NCBI RefSeq assembly: GCF_022829685.1
Contig: NZ_JAKSYE010000064.1
Span: 124,001 to 188,000, forward strand
DNA from: Methylobacterium sp. E-045
GTDB lineage: Bacteria > Pseudomonadota > Alphaproteobacteria > Rhizobiales > Beijerinckiaceae
Reading direction: 5' to 3'
Length of the DNA stretch: 64,000 bases
The notes under the pieces were generated by a model. That model ran no database searches, was not told the DNA's origin, and saw only the letters and a list, made by a program, of their open reading frames with translations. A program made the position numbers and the translations under genes. Shown piece by piece: positions 43,845-52,881 of the stretch. Each line of letters opens with the position of its first letter. Position 1 is the first letter of the stretch.

Positions 43845-44146
43845 GCGAGCCGCCCGCCGACGCCGAGACCTTCCTCGCCGTGACCGATTCCATCGCCGAT
43901 CTCCAGCCCGGCCTCTCCACCCTGGAGGCCGGGCTACTGGCGGGGCTGCACCTGAAGCTCGCCGCCGACAGCCGCAGCTTCGCGCGGGTGTTCGGCGTCG
44001 AGCATGCCCTCGTCCTGCGTGCCGTGGAGACCCTGTCCGGGGAAGCCGAGCTTCTGGCGGTCATCGAGCGGAACCAGCGCACTCAACGGACCCGCTACGA
44101 GGCGACCCCGGCGGCGCTTGCGATCCTGGACCATCTCCATGGCTGA
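43841..44146 (+). CDS. fdh4B: Small partner of the fdh4A-like oxidoreductase
   Basis: 101 residues, GTG start overlapping the preceding stop (GTGA), so translationally coupled. Acidic N-terminus, a predicted helical middle (LEAGLLAGLHLKLAADSRSF), then ARVFGVEHALVLRAVETLSG and a basic helix ending in LDHLHG. No iron-sulfur, membrane or catalytic motif, so it is probably a small accessory or stabilising subunit. The symbol depends on the large-subunit call. Confidence 0.65.
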   Translation: MSEPPADAETFLAVTDSIADLQPGLSTLEAGLLAGLHLKLAADSRSFARVFGVEHALVLRAVETLSGEAELLAVIERNQRTQRTRYEATPAALAILDHLHG

Positions 44147-44189
44147 TACCGTCACCGGCTGATCCCTTCGGTTTCCGGCGAGCGCGGGT

Positions 44190-44283
44190 CCCCTTTCCTG
44201 GAAGGAGAGGGACAGGGTGAGGTGCGTGACCGTGTCGGATGGGGCACGGCCCTCACCCCAACCCTCTCCCGCCCGGGAGAGGG
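44190..44283. repeat. Compound palindromic repeat, second copy of the atp-operon type
   Basis: GGGTGAGG (44215-44222) pairs with CCTCACCC (44251-44258), with an inner CCGTG/CACGG (44230-44249). A perfect 10-bp hairpin CCCTCTCCCG-CC-CGGGAGAGGG follows at 44262-44283. The order of CTCTCCC-type and GGGTGAGG-type arms matches the element at 17451. It lies between the convergent fdh4B-like gene and fliP and may also end both transcripts. Confidence 0.65.
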
Positions 44284-44349
44284 AGCCCGTTCCGGCCAGA
44301 CCAACCGAAGTGATCAACCGAGAGGGTATGAGCCGACGCGGCCGCGCGG

Positions 44350-45114
44350 TCAGCTTCCATAGCTCTGGATGAGAGACCCGGCCACGAGGGTCCAGCCGTC
44401 CACCAGCACGAAGAAGATCAGCTTGAACGGCAGGGCCACCGTCGCCGGCGGCACCATCATCATGCCCACCGCCATCAGGATCGAGGCGACCACGAGGTCG
44501 ATGATGAGGAAGGGGATGAAGAGGAGGAAGCCGATCTCGAAGGCGCGCCTCAGCTCCGAGATCATGAAGGCCGGGGTGACGATCTCGAGGCCGATGGCTT
44601 CCGGGCCGGCCGGGGCGGGGGCCTTCGCCATGTCGAGGAAGAGCTTCAGGTCCTTCTCGCGGACGTTGCGCAGCATGAAGGTCTTGAACGGCGCCGAGGC
44701 CCTGTCGAACGCCACGCTCTGCGTGATCTGTCCGGCGATGAGCGGTTCGATGCCGGTGCGATAGGCTTCCCGCGCCGTCGGCGCCATGACGAAGGCGGTG
44801 AGGAACAGGGCAAGGCTGGTGATCACGGCGTTCGGCGGCGCGCTCTGCGTGCCGAGGGCCGAGCGCAGGATCGACAGGACCACCACGATCCGCGTGAACG
44901 AGGTCGCCATCACCAGAACCGATGGCGCCAACGCAAGGACGGTGATGAGAGCGATGAGCTGGAGCGCCCGCTCCGTCACCCCGCCCTGACCGAGATCGAC
45001 CGAGAGGCTTTGCGCCATGGCCGCACCGATGCCGGCGGCAAGGAAACCGCCTCCCGCCAGCACGAGCCGGGCGGTACGCAGGGAAACGGATGTGGTTCGG
45101 GTCAGGAGTGCCAT
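44350..45114 (-). CDS. fliP: Flagellar type III export gate protein FliP
   Basis: 254 residues from ATG 45114. Signal-like N-terminal hydrophobic segment, then FliP motifs LIALITVLALAPSVLVMATS, FTRIVVVLSILRSALGTQSA, PPNAVITSLALFLTAFVM and the C-terminal MMMVPPATVALPFKLIFFVL. FliP with FliQ and FliR forms the inner-membrane export pore for rod, hook and filament proteins. It is separated from flgL by the oppositely oriented M3 peptidase gene. Confidence 0.96.
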   Translation of the reverse strand: MALLTRTTSVSLRTARLVLAGGGFLAAGIGAAMAQSLSVDLGQGGVTERALQLIALITVLALAPSVLVMATSFTRIVVVLSILRSALGTQSAPPNAVITSLALFLTAFVMAPTAREAYRTGIEPLIAGQITQSVAFDRASAPFKTFMLRNVREKDLKLFLDMAKAPAPAGPEAIGLEIVTPAFMISELRRAFEIGFLLFIPFLIIDLVVASILMAVGMMMVPPATVALPFKLIFFVLVDGWTLVAGSLIQSYGS

Positions 45115-45289
45115 GGCGGGGCGCAACCTGCGTCGGTGGGAGCCCGGGCGCAAGCGCCCGCGCCTTCGAAGCTCCCTCGTCTGAACGCCGAGTGATACCG
45201 TGGCGAAAACGCCGACGGGATACTTTGCGCTCCCTTGCCGGGATGACTAGGTTCCCCCGCACCGACCTGGACGATACCGAAGGACGACC

Positions 45290-47410
45290 ATGACGAGCGC
45301 AACTGCCACCCAGACCCGGGACATCGGACCGTTCGCGGAGCCCGTGTGGCAGACGCCGTTCGGCCTGCCGCCATTCGACCGGATCCGGCCGGAGCATTTC
45401 CTGCCTGCCTTCGAGACCGCCCTCGACTCGCACGATGCCGAGATCGCGGCGATCGCCGACGCGTCGGAGCCGGCGACCTTTGCCAACACGGTGGAGGCGA
45501 TGGAGCGCGCGGGCCTCGATCTCGACCGCGTCGCCTCCGTCTTCTTCAACCTGAGCGGCAGCAACACCACCCCGGAGCTCCAGGCGGTCGAACGGGCGAT
45601 TACGCCGCGTCTCGCCCGCCACGGCAGCGCCATCTACCTCAATCCCCGGCTCTGGGCGCGCATCGCCGCCGTCGACGCCGACGCGGAGACGCTCGGCCCG
45701 GAAGAGCGACGCGTTCTCGAGCGCTACCGCACGCGCTTTCGTCGCGCCGGCGCCGATCTCGCCCCCGAGGCGAAGACGCGGATGGCCGAGATCGCCGGGC
45801 GCATGGCCGAGCTTGGAACGACGTTCAGCCAGAATCTTCTCGCCGACGAGAGTGCCTTCATCCTCCCCCTCGACGGCGAGGAGGACCTTGCCGGCCTGCC
45901 CGAGTTCCTGAGGGCGGCCGCCGCCAGCGCGGCCAAGGACCGGGGCGGCGAGCATGGTCACGTCATCACCCTGTCGCGTTCGCTGATCGAGCCGTTTCTG
46001 GTCTTCTCCACCCGACGTGACCTGCGTGCGAAGGCCTACGAGGCCTGGACCCGCCGTGGTGAGAGCGGAGGCGCCACGGACAACACGGGAATCATCGCCG
46101 AGATCGTCGCCCTCCGCGCGGAGCGGGCGCGCCTCCTCGGCTTCGACAGCTTCGCTCACTTCAAGCTTTCCGACACCATGGCCGGCTCGCCCGACGCGGC
46201 GATGGAGCTCCTGCGCAACGTCTGGACGCCGGCTCATGCCCGTGCGGGCGCCGAGCGCGATCGGCTTCAGGCGCTGGCGACGGCGGAGGGGGCCGACTTC
46301 GCCATCCGCGCCCACGATTGGCGCCACTATGCCGAGAAGCTGCGGCGCTCCGAGCACGATCTCGACGAAGGCGAGATCAAGCCCTACCTGCCCCTCGACG
46401 GGGTCATCGCAGCCTCCTTCGACACGGCCTCGCGCCTGTTCCACCTGCGTTTCGAGGAACTCACCGATTTCCCCCGCTATCATCCCGACGTGCGGGCCTG
46501 GACGGTGCGCAATGCCGATGGATCCGAAGTCGGGATTTTCCTCGGAGACTACTTCGCCCGGTCGTCGAAGCGCAGCGGCGCCTGGATGAGTGCGTTCCGC
46601 TCGCAGGAGCGGCTCAACGGCACGATCACCCCGATCATCGTCAACGTGATGAACTTCGCGAAAGCGCCGGCCGGCGAGACGCCGCTTCTGTCCTTCGACG
46701 ACGCGCGCACCCTGTTCCACGAGTTCGGCCATGCCCTGCACGGACTCCTCTCCGACGTGACCTACCCACTTCTCGCGGGCACGGCGGTGGCGGGCGATTT
46801 CGTGGAGCTGCCGTCCCAGCTCTATGAGCACTGGCTCGAACAGCCGGAGGTGCTGCGCGCCCATGCGCGCCACTACCGCACCGGCGAGCCGATGCCGGAG
46901 GAACTGCTCAAGCGCATGCTCGCGGCACGGGCCTTCAATCAGGGTTTCTCCACCATCGAGTACACCGCCTCGGCGATCGTCGACATGACGCTGCACCTGT
47001 CGAGCGGCGGCGAGGACGGCCTCGATGTCCTCGCCTTCGAGGCCGACGCGCTCCAGCGCATCGGAATGCCGGCGGAGATCTCCATGCGGCACCGCTCACC
47101 GCATTTCGCGCATATCTTCTCGGGCGACGGTTATGCCGCCGGCTATTACAGCTACCTTTGGTCCGAGGTGCTGGATGCCGATGCGTTCGACGCGTTCCGC
47201 GAGGCCGGCGACATCTTCCACCCCGAAACGGCGGCGCGCCTGCGCAAGTTCGTCTATGGGGCCGGCAACCTGCGCGATCCCGGCGAGGCCTATACCGCTT
47301 TCCGCGGGCGCCTGCCCAGCATCGATCCGCTGCTGCGCAAGCGAGGCTTGGCCGCCGCCTCACTCAGGAGAGATAGTTCGTCAGCGTCAGCTTCGAGAGC
47401 ATCGAGGTGA
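45290..47410 (+). CDS. M3 family metallopeptidase (oligopeptidase A / dipeptidyl carboxypeptidase type)
   Basis: 706 residues, ATG start after AAGGACGACC. The gluzincin motif HEFGHALHG starts at His477 and a second zinc Glu follows in the helix with GDFVELPSQLYEHW. N-terminus (WQTPFGLPPFDRIRPEHFLP) and the long helical domain are those of Dcp/OpdA enzymes that degrade oligopeptides in the cytosol. No signal peptide. The last 15 codons overlap the end of the convergent flgL gene by 47 bases, and the Ser/Arg tail there is unlike the family, so the coding end may have been extended. It interrupts the flagellar cluster. Confidence 0.92.
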   Translation: MTSATATQTRDIGPFAEPVWQTPFGLPPFDRIRPEHFLPAFETALDSHDAEIAAIADASEPATFANTVEAMERAGLDLDRVASVFFNLSGSNTTPELQAVERAITPRLARHGSAIYLNPRLWARIAAVDADAETLGPEERRVLERYRTRFRRAGADLAPEAKTRMAEIAGRMAELGTTFSQNLLADESAFILPLDGEEDLAGLPEFLRAAAASAAKDRGGEHGHVITLSRSLIEPFLVFSTRRDLRAKAYEAWTRRGESGGATDNTGIIAEIVALRAERARLLGFDSFAHFKLSDTMAGSPDAAMELLRNVWTPAHARAGAERDRLQALATAEGADFAIRAHDWRHYAEKLRRSEHDLDEGEIKPYLPLDGVIAASFDTASRLFHLRFEELTDFPRYHPDVRAWTVRNADGSEVGIFLGDYFARSSKRSGAWMSAFRSQERLNGTITPIIVNVMNFAKAPAGETPLLSFDDARTLFHEFGHALHGLLSDVTYPLLAGTAVAGDFVELPSQLYEHWLEQPEVLRAHARHYRTGEPMPEELLKRMLAARAFNQGFSTIEYTASAIVDMTLHLSSGGEDGLDVLAFEADALQRIGMPAEISMRHRSPHFAHIFSGDGYAAGYYSYLWSEVLDADAFDAFREAGDIFHPETAARLRKFVYGAGNLRDPGEAYTAFRGRLPSIDPLLRKRGLAAASLRRDSSSASASRASR

Positions 47411-49154
47411 CCTGATAGCTCGCTTGAAGCTGGTTCTGGAGGGCCAGGAGCTTGGCGGTCACCTCTTCGATGGAGACCGAATCGACACCGTCGAGGCTGT
47501 CCTGCAGGGCCGCCCTGGCGGAGCGGTTGTCGGTCTTGGTGTCCGCCATGGTCCTGGCGGCCAGGCTGAGATCGCTGGCGATGCTCTGTACGCCCTCGCG
47601 GCCGTCGCTGGAGGTGAGGAGCGAACGCGCGCGCTCCGACACGGCATTGTAGCGCGCCGTTTCCGGCGATGCGGTCGTCGACGACGTGAAGCTCTGGACC
47701 GCGACCTGCGCGATGCCGGCGAGGATCGCACGGATCGGGGCCTCGTTGGCCTGGACTCCGATGCCGAGCCTGCGGTCAGCGCCGATCTGCACCGTCGCGG
47801 TCGTCCTGGGATCGGCCGACGTGTCGTCGCCGGTATACCAGATCACGGTCTCGGTGCTGGCCTGCTCGGCGTAGCCGTTTCCATCCTCCGACACGCGGCG
47901 TGGCGCGAAACCCTCGGATTTCGACCCGGCGAAGAAATCCTGCGAGGCGCGCGAGGCCGAACTCGCCGAGAGGGTCGTGCCGGCCGTCTCCTTGAGCGCG
48001 TTCGACAGGGCCTTGGAGATGTTGGCGGCCACGTCGCCGGTCAACGAGAATTCGGTCGTAGCGGTGGAATCCGCGTTGGCCTTCGCGGTCAGCGTGATCG
48101 TCTGTGTGGTTCCGTCGCGAAGCGCCACGTTGAAGGTCAGCGTGTCCCCCGCCGCCGGAGGCGTCTTGACGGTGAGTTCCAGGGAGGCCGGAGTGCCGGT
48201 GCCGAAATTCGCCGCGAGGCCGAGGGAGGCCTTGCCCTGGATGCTGGCGACGGGCTGGCCCTCGAATCTCTTGGTCAGGGCGGCGGCGGTCTCGGCGGCC
48301 GTACCGAGCGGGATCGTGTTGGTCGCATCGGCCGGAGGGTTGGCGGTGACGATCAGGTCGGTGAAGGTCTGGCTCCCATCGGGCTGATTGATCGCGACGC
48401 GGATGCGGTCGCCCTCCGCCGGCGCGTTGGCCACGGTGAAGGTCACGTCCGGCGCCGTGCCGCCCGTCTTTGCCCCCGCCGTGATGGCGGACGGGTTCGA
48501 GCTCGCGGCCGAGATCAGCTTGAAGCCGAAATTCGCGCGCGCTTCCGTGCCCGCCGTGCCCGTGCCTTCCTCACTGACCGTCACGGTGGAGCCCGACGCG
48601 CTGGTCGCGATGCGGCCGTTGCCGTTCGGACCGAGATCGGCTGCGATCTGCTCGCTCACCAGGGTCTTGAGACCATCGAGGCCGAGACCGGGAACGCCGT
48701 TCAGGATCGCATCCGACGACGCCACCGGGGGCGTATCGGAGATCCGACCGCCGAAGACGTAGTTGCCCGCCACGTCCTGGTTCAACGCGTCCACGGCCGC
48801 ATCCAGGCTGTTCCTGGCAACCTGCGTCACGGTCGACACCGTCCCGGTCGTGCTGGAATTCAACGATTGCTGCAGGATGCCACTCAAGGACGAGAGCTGC
48901 GTCACCGCCGAGCTGGTGACGGTCACCCGCGTCGTGTTCGCCGTGATGGCGGCATCGTAGCCGTCGAGGGCGCTGAGGGAGGCGTGGGCGCTGAGGCTGG
49001 TGGTCCGCGCCGCGCCGATCCCGCCATACGTCTCCGCGGTGCGGCCGCTGGCGAGCTGAGTGGACAACGCGTCGAGACGCGCCTTCTGGCTGACCAGGTT
49101 CGCGGTATTGCGATCCTGGACGTAGGTGCCGGCCGTAAAGGCGCTGATCGTCAT
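47364..49154 (-). CDS. flgL: Flagellar hook-associated protein FlgL (HAP3), enlarged
   Basis: Links hook-associated FlgK to the filament. 596 residues, against about 300-350 in many bacteria. N-terminal coiled region (TGTYVQ... LDALSTQLASGRTAETYGGI) and C-terminal helices (VSIEEVTAKLLALQNQLQAS then YQVTSMLSKLTLTNYLS) are the conserved D0/D1 ends. The middle contains two related beta-rich repeats: residues about 236-299 (DVTFTVANAPAEGDRIRVAI...) and 324-389 (SLELTVKTPPAAGDTLTFNV...), probably surface-exposed D2-type insert domains. ATG start; overlaps the peptidase gene at its 3' end. Same strand order as flgE-flgK-flgL, so likely cotranscribed. Confidence 0.92.
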   Translation of the reverse strand: MTISAFTAGTYVQDRNTANLVSQKARLDALSTQLASGRTAETYGGIGAARTTSLSAHASLSALDGYDAAITANTTRVTVTSSAVTQLSSLSGILQQSLNSSTTGTVSTVTQVARNSLDAAVDALNQDVAGNYVFGGRISDTPPVASSDAILNGVPGLGLDGLKTLVSEQIAADLGPNGNGRIATSASGSTVTVSEEGTGTAGTEARANFGFKLISAASSNPSAITAGAKTGGTAPDVTFTVANAPAEGDRIRVAINQPDGSQTFTDLIVTANPPADATNTIPLGTAAETAAALTKRFEGQPVASIQGKASLGLAANFGTGTPASLELTVKTPPAAGDTLTFNVALRDGTTQTITLTAKANADSTATTEFSLTGDVAANISKALSNALKETAGTTLSASSASRASQDFFAGSKSEGFAPRRVSEDGNGYAEQASTETVIWYTGDDTSADPRTTATVQIGADRRLGIGVQANEAPIRAILAGIAQVAVQSFTSSTTASPETARYNAVSERARSLLTSSDGREGVQSIASDLSLAARTMADTKTDNRSARAALQDSLDGVDSVSIEEVTAKLLALQNQLQASYQVTSMLSKLTLTNYLS

Positions 49155-49301
49155 CGTGACCTCGGCAGTAGGGTCTTCAAGCGGTCAACCGGGTGAAGAC
49201 GCCGGAGAATCGACCCGAACCGTGGAGGCCACGTTCGGGAAGAACCGGATGGAGAAGAAGACCTGGAGCCCCTGCGCGGACACGAGGTCCGCGACGACGC
49301 C

Positions 49302-51203
49302 CTAGATCCGGAGGAGCGTATCCAGCATGTCGCGTGCGGCGGTGAGCACGCGGGCATTGGCGGTGTAGGCCGTCTGCAATCCGACGAGCATCGACATCTC
49401 CTCGTCGATCTTGACGCCGGACGTGCTCGCGAACCGGCCCTGCGCCGTCGCGAGGGCGATGCTCTGGCCTTCGTCGAGATTCTGAGCGGTCGCCGCAGCC
49501 GCGCCCTGGGAATCGATGATCTTCTGGGCGAAGCCCTGGACGGAGGACTCGTAGGGCGCGGTGATGCCGCCGATCCCGCTCGCCGCCGAGAAGGTCCGGT
49601 TCGCGCTGGTAAGGGCATCGTACAGGTATTGCGGCCGCGTCGGTTCGCTGCCCTGGGTTCCCGACGCAAACTTCACCAGGGTTTCCGTCTTGGCGATCAC
49701 CGCCGGGTTCACGGCGATGCGCTGGGCGAAGCCCGTCATCTGCGAGCCGCCATCGAACGACCCGGTATAGAGGCTGGCCTTGCCGCCGCCATCGACGAAG
49801 AGCGGGATCTGAGGCTTACCGTTCGTGACATCGTCTGGCGATGTCGACTGGGTGACGCTGGCCTTGATCCCAAGGATCGTTGGGGCGCCGCTGGTCGGGG
49901 CCAGGATGCGAACACCGCCTTTGCCGACCGTGGGGTTGGACGTCACGGTGAAGGACGAACCGAACACATCGGTGACCGCTTTCGAGCCGAGGGCGGCGGC
50001 GATCGAGCTGCAGAAGGTCGCCGGGTCGCTGCCCACCGTGAACGGGACGATGGTCGCAAGCGGGTCGGCGACATCGGACGGGTTCACCGACGCGGGCGGG
50101 TTCAGCTTGGACGGGACCAGGATCAGGTTACGCTGGGCACCCTTGTTATCCTTGAGGGTGATCGTGATGGCGTTGCCGGCGCTCAGGCCGGTGAGGTCGA
50201 TGTCGAATCCAGCCCCGGCCGCCGCCGCTACGGGCGTGCCGACCGCCGACGCGTCGGACAGCGACCGCGACAGGCCCGCCGCCAGATCGTCGAGCTGGCG
50301 CTGGGCCTGGGGCAGAACCGTATCGCGCAGCTCGATCCCGGCGGCCAGCGAGCCCGAACGGATCGCGTTCGAGGCCACGAGATCGATGGTGCCGCCCCCC
50401 TGGGTGGTCGCCGTGATGGTTCCGACGCGGCGTTGGGTGGGGTCCGTGGAGTAGGCGTCCTGGGGACCGAGCGTCCCGCGACCGTCGAAGCTCAAGCTCG
50501 CCGCGCTGGCCCGGTCCACCAGCGTCATCCCGGACGTGGTCATCACCGTGACGGTCCCGTCACGCTGGACGGACGCCTGCACGTCGAGATAGCCGGACAG
50601 GGAATTGAGGGCCTGGTCGCGCTGATCGAGGAGGTCGACCTTGGCCCCATCGTCGCTGGTGGCGGCGATCTTGGTGTTGAGCTGTGCGATGGAGGAAAGC
50701 AGGCCGCTCGCCGCCGCCGTATCGTTGGCGAGCTGGCTCTCGGTCGCGCTGCGCAGGGACTGGACCCCCTCTGCGATGGATCCGACCTTCGTCGCGAGGT
50801 TGGACGCGGCCGAGACCACGGACGAGCGGGCGGGGGAGGATGACGGGTCTGCCCCGAGGGTCTGCAGCGCCAGGGTAAAGCTGTTGACCACGCCGTCGAG
50901 GGCGCTCGTGGTGCCCGGTATGCCGTAGAGTTTGTCGAGTTGGGTCCGGACGTCCGCCATCATCCCGGTATAGGACGCGCCGGACGTCTCGAGCCGCAAC
51001 TGCTTCACCGAATTCTCGTCGATGATCCGGTCGATCGTGCCGATGGCGACGCCGGAATTGCCGGGTCCCTGCGCGACGGTGTCGAGCGTGCGCCTGACAT
51101 AGCCGGTGGTTCCGACATTCGCGATGTTCTGCGAGACGATGCCGATGGCGGCCTGAGTGGCCTTCAGACCGGCCGCGGCCGTGCTCAGCGCTGTGAACGA
51201 CAC
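49302..51203 (-). CDS. flgK: Flagellar hook-associated protein FlgK (HAP1)
   Basis: Hook-filament junction protein, 633 residues. GTG start backed by GAGGGAGGG a few bases upstream. N-terminus SFTALSTAAAGLKATQAAIG and SQNIANVGTTGYVRRTL is the flagellar rod/hook motif, and the C-terminus (EEMSMLVGLQTAYTANARVL then TAARDMLDTLLRI) is typical of FlgK. The middle is low-complexity Ser/Thr/Ala-rich with several beta domains. Between flgE and flgL on the same strand, 37 bases from flgE. Confidence 0.95.
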   Translation of the reverse strand: MSFTALSTAAAGLKATQAAIGIVSQNIANVGTTGYVRRTLDTVAQGPGNSGVAIGTIDRIIDENSVKQLRLETSGASYTGMMADVRTQLDKLYGIPGTTSALDGVVNSFTLALQTLGADPSSSPARSSVVSAASNLATKVGSIAEGVQSLRSATESQLANDTAAASGLLSSIAQLNTKIAATSDDGAKVDLLDQRDQALNSLSGYLDVQASVQRDGTVTVMTTSGMTLVDRASAASLSFDGRGTLGPQDAYSTDPTQRRVGTITATTQGGGTIDLVASNAIRSGSLAAGIELRDTVLPQAQRQLDDLAAGLSRSLSDASAVGTPVAAAAGAGFDIDLTGLSAGNAITITLKDNKGAQRNLILVPSKLNPPASVNPSDVADPLATIVPFTVGSDPATFCSSIAAALGSKAVTDVFGSSFTVTSNPTVGKGGVRILAPTSGAPTILGIKASVTQSTSPDDVTNGKPQIPLFVDGGGKASLYTGSFDGGSQMTGFAQRIAVNPAVIAKTETLVKFASGTQGSEPTRPQYLYDALTSANRTFSAASGIGGITAPYESSVQGFAQKIIDSQGAAAATAQNLDEGQSIALATAQGRFASTSGVKIDEEMSMLVGLQTAYTANARVLTAARDMLDTLLRI

Positions 51204-51240
51204 GATCGCCCTCCCTCTACGTCACCGGAAACCCCAGAGC

Positions 51241-52635
51241 TCAGCGGATGATATTGATCAACGAGGACATCATGTCCTGCGCGGTGGAGATTACCTTCGT
51301 GTTCGCAGAATAGGCCTGTTGGGTTACAATCATCTTAGAAAATTCACTCGCAATGTCGGTATTCGACTGCTCGATGTTCTGGCCTACGACCTTCGTCGCG
51401 TTGAGGCCCACCAAGGGATTGCCCGAATCGAGCGTCTGTCGATAATTTCCGGACGAGTCCGCCTTCAGCCCGTCGGGATTTGCGAATTGCACAACCTTGA
51501 TCTTGGCGAGGGCAATCGTGCTGCCGTTGCTATAGCTGCCGACCACCTCCCCGTTTTCATTGACTGATAGTTCATTCAAGGTCCCGGATGTGAATCCATC
51601 CTGACCAAGGGCCGTCGTCGTTATCAATGTGCTGCTGTTCGCAGTCAGTCTTGATCCGTAATCGAGCGTAATAGGGTTGAGGGTAACGCCGTTGATGGTC
51701 GGTGCTGCAATCGGAATGGATCCTGTTGTAGGATTGGTCATCTTACCGCTTGAGTCGAATTCGAACGCCGTTCCTGCATTCGTCCACGATGATGCCGATT
51801 GATCGACCGTCGTATCATTGGCATAATACAAATTCCAGACGTCCTTTTTAGCTGGAACTGCGGTTGTCGTGCCATCTGAATTCGTGATTGTCGTGGCATT
51901 TGCCGCGTCTTGGACTTTTGCCCATACCGTCGTCAAGTAGACCGGTGCGCCGCTAGGTGAATAGGCCGTCAGCGCGGGGCCACTCATGCTGCCGTTCATG
52001 AGCTTCGTCGCATCCGCACCTGCGGAGACGGTTCCGGCTCCCGTTCCTGACAGGATGACCGGATTGGTGGAGGCCGCAAACGTCGTTCCGGTCAGGTCTT
52101 TCGACGGAGATATTGGAAGATTGGCCGCGTATGTGATCGTGCTCGTCGCCTTGGCGGGAATTGGCAAGGCCGAGATCTTGATAGGGCCTTCACTCGTGGG
52201 GCTCCCCGTGCTCGGGTCAAGACTCGTCCCCGTGAGAAAGGCGCCGCCGCCATTGCGGAGATAGCCTTCCTGATCCTTAACGAAATCGCCCCGGCGCGTG
52301 TAGAGATTGCCCGGCGAGAACGATGTCTGTCCATTGACGTCGTTCGTCTTCGTCTGCACCGCAAAGAAGCCTGGACCATTCAAGGCGATATTGGTCGGGG
52401 TCTCGGTCGAGATGATGTTGCCCTGGATCGAGTTGGTCAGGACGGAATTCGCCCTGACGCTGCCTGCGACCTGGCGGTTGGGCGCCTGCTCGGCGACGAG
52501 GTCGACGAAGCTGGTATCGACCCGCTTGAAGCCCGTCGTCTGCGAGTTGGCGATGTTGCCGGAGATGTTCTCGAGGGAAAAGCCCTGGGCCTTCATGCCC
52601 GAAACCGCCGTCTGCAACGCAGAGAACACATCCAT
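51241..52635 (-). CDS. flgE: Flagellar hook protein FlgE, with a low-GC core
   Basis: 464 residues from ATG 52635 (an in-frame TTG three codons upstream lacks a proper ribosome-binding distance; AAAGG fits the ATG). N-terminus MDVFSALQTAVSGMKAQGFS and ENISGNIANSQTTGFKRVDT, C-terminus EFSKMIVTQQAYSANTKVIS then TAQDMMSSLINIIR. Polymerises into the hook outside the outer membrane. The core (about bases 51480-52200) has visibly more A/T and different codons from flgK and flgL, while the two conserved ends match the genome. Promoter: sigma-54-type element at 52691-52706. Confidence 0.95.
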   Translation of the reverse strand: MDVFSALQTAVSGMKAQGFSLENISGNIANSQTTGFKRVDTSFVDLVAEQAPNRQVAGSVRANSVLTNSIQGNIISTETPTNIALNGPGFFAVQTKTNDVNGQTSFSPGNLYTRRGDFVKDQEGYLRNGGGAFLTGTSLDPSTGSPTSEGPIKISALPIPAKATSTITYAANLPISPSKDLTGTTFAASTNPVILSGTGAGTVSAGADATKLMNGSMSGPALTAYSPSGAPVYLTTVWAKVQDAANATTITNSDGTTTAVPAKKDVWNLYYANDTTVDQSASSWTNAGTAFEFDSSGKMTNPTTGSIPIAAPTINGVTLNPITLDYGSRLTANSSTLITTTALGQDGFTSGTLNELSVNENGEVVGSYSNGSTIALAKIKVVQFANPDGLKADSSGNYRQTLDSGNPLVGLNATKVVGQNIEQSNTDIASEFSKMIVTQQAYSANTKVISTAQDMMSSLINIIR

Positions 52636-52690
52636 GACCGGCAACCTTTGGTGAAAATGACGTGGACCGAGATTGGTTCAGGCCACCATC

Positions 52691-52706
52691 CGCAAGCGGG
52701 ATGCCA
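52691..52706 (-). promoter_or_regulatory. Sigma-54-type promoter for flgE
   Basis: On the minus strand TGGCATCCCGCTTGCG matches TGGCAC-N5-TTGCW with the GG and GC pairs at the exact -24/-12 spacing. The transcript start would fall near base 52680, about 45 bases before the flgE ATG. Sigma-54 control of hook genes is established in Caulobacter; here it is predicted. Confidence 0.6.
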
Positions 52707-52881
52707 AAACTAAGCTATTGAAAATAAGAGATTATTTTTTAAGATGGCCGGCAAAAACCGACATTCTCCGGAAATGCCCCGGCAGCTTTTGCCGGTTTCG
52801 TGGTAGGGTTGAGCGGGCCGTTTACCCAGCGTTATGCCTGGGTCGGCTATCGTCGGGCCGTCGGCGCAACGGAGAGGGATC

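Noticed and set aside
43934..47092. Very long minus-strand open frame covering fdh4B, fliP and much of the M3 peptidase
   Set aside because: It runs in another frame over clearly identified genes and consists of Arg/Gly/Ala-rich filler sequence.
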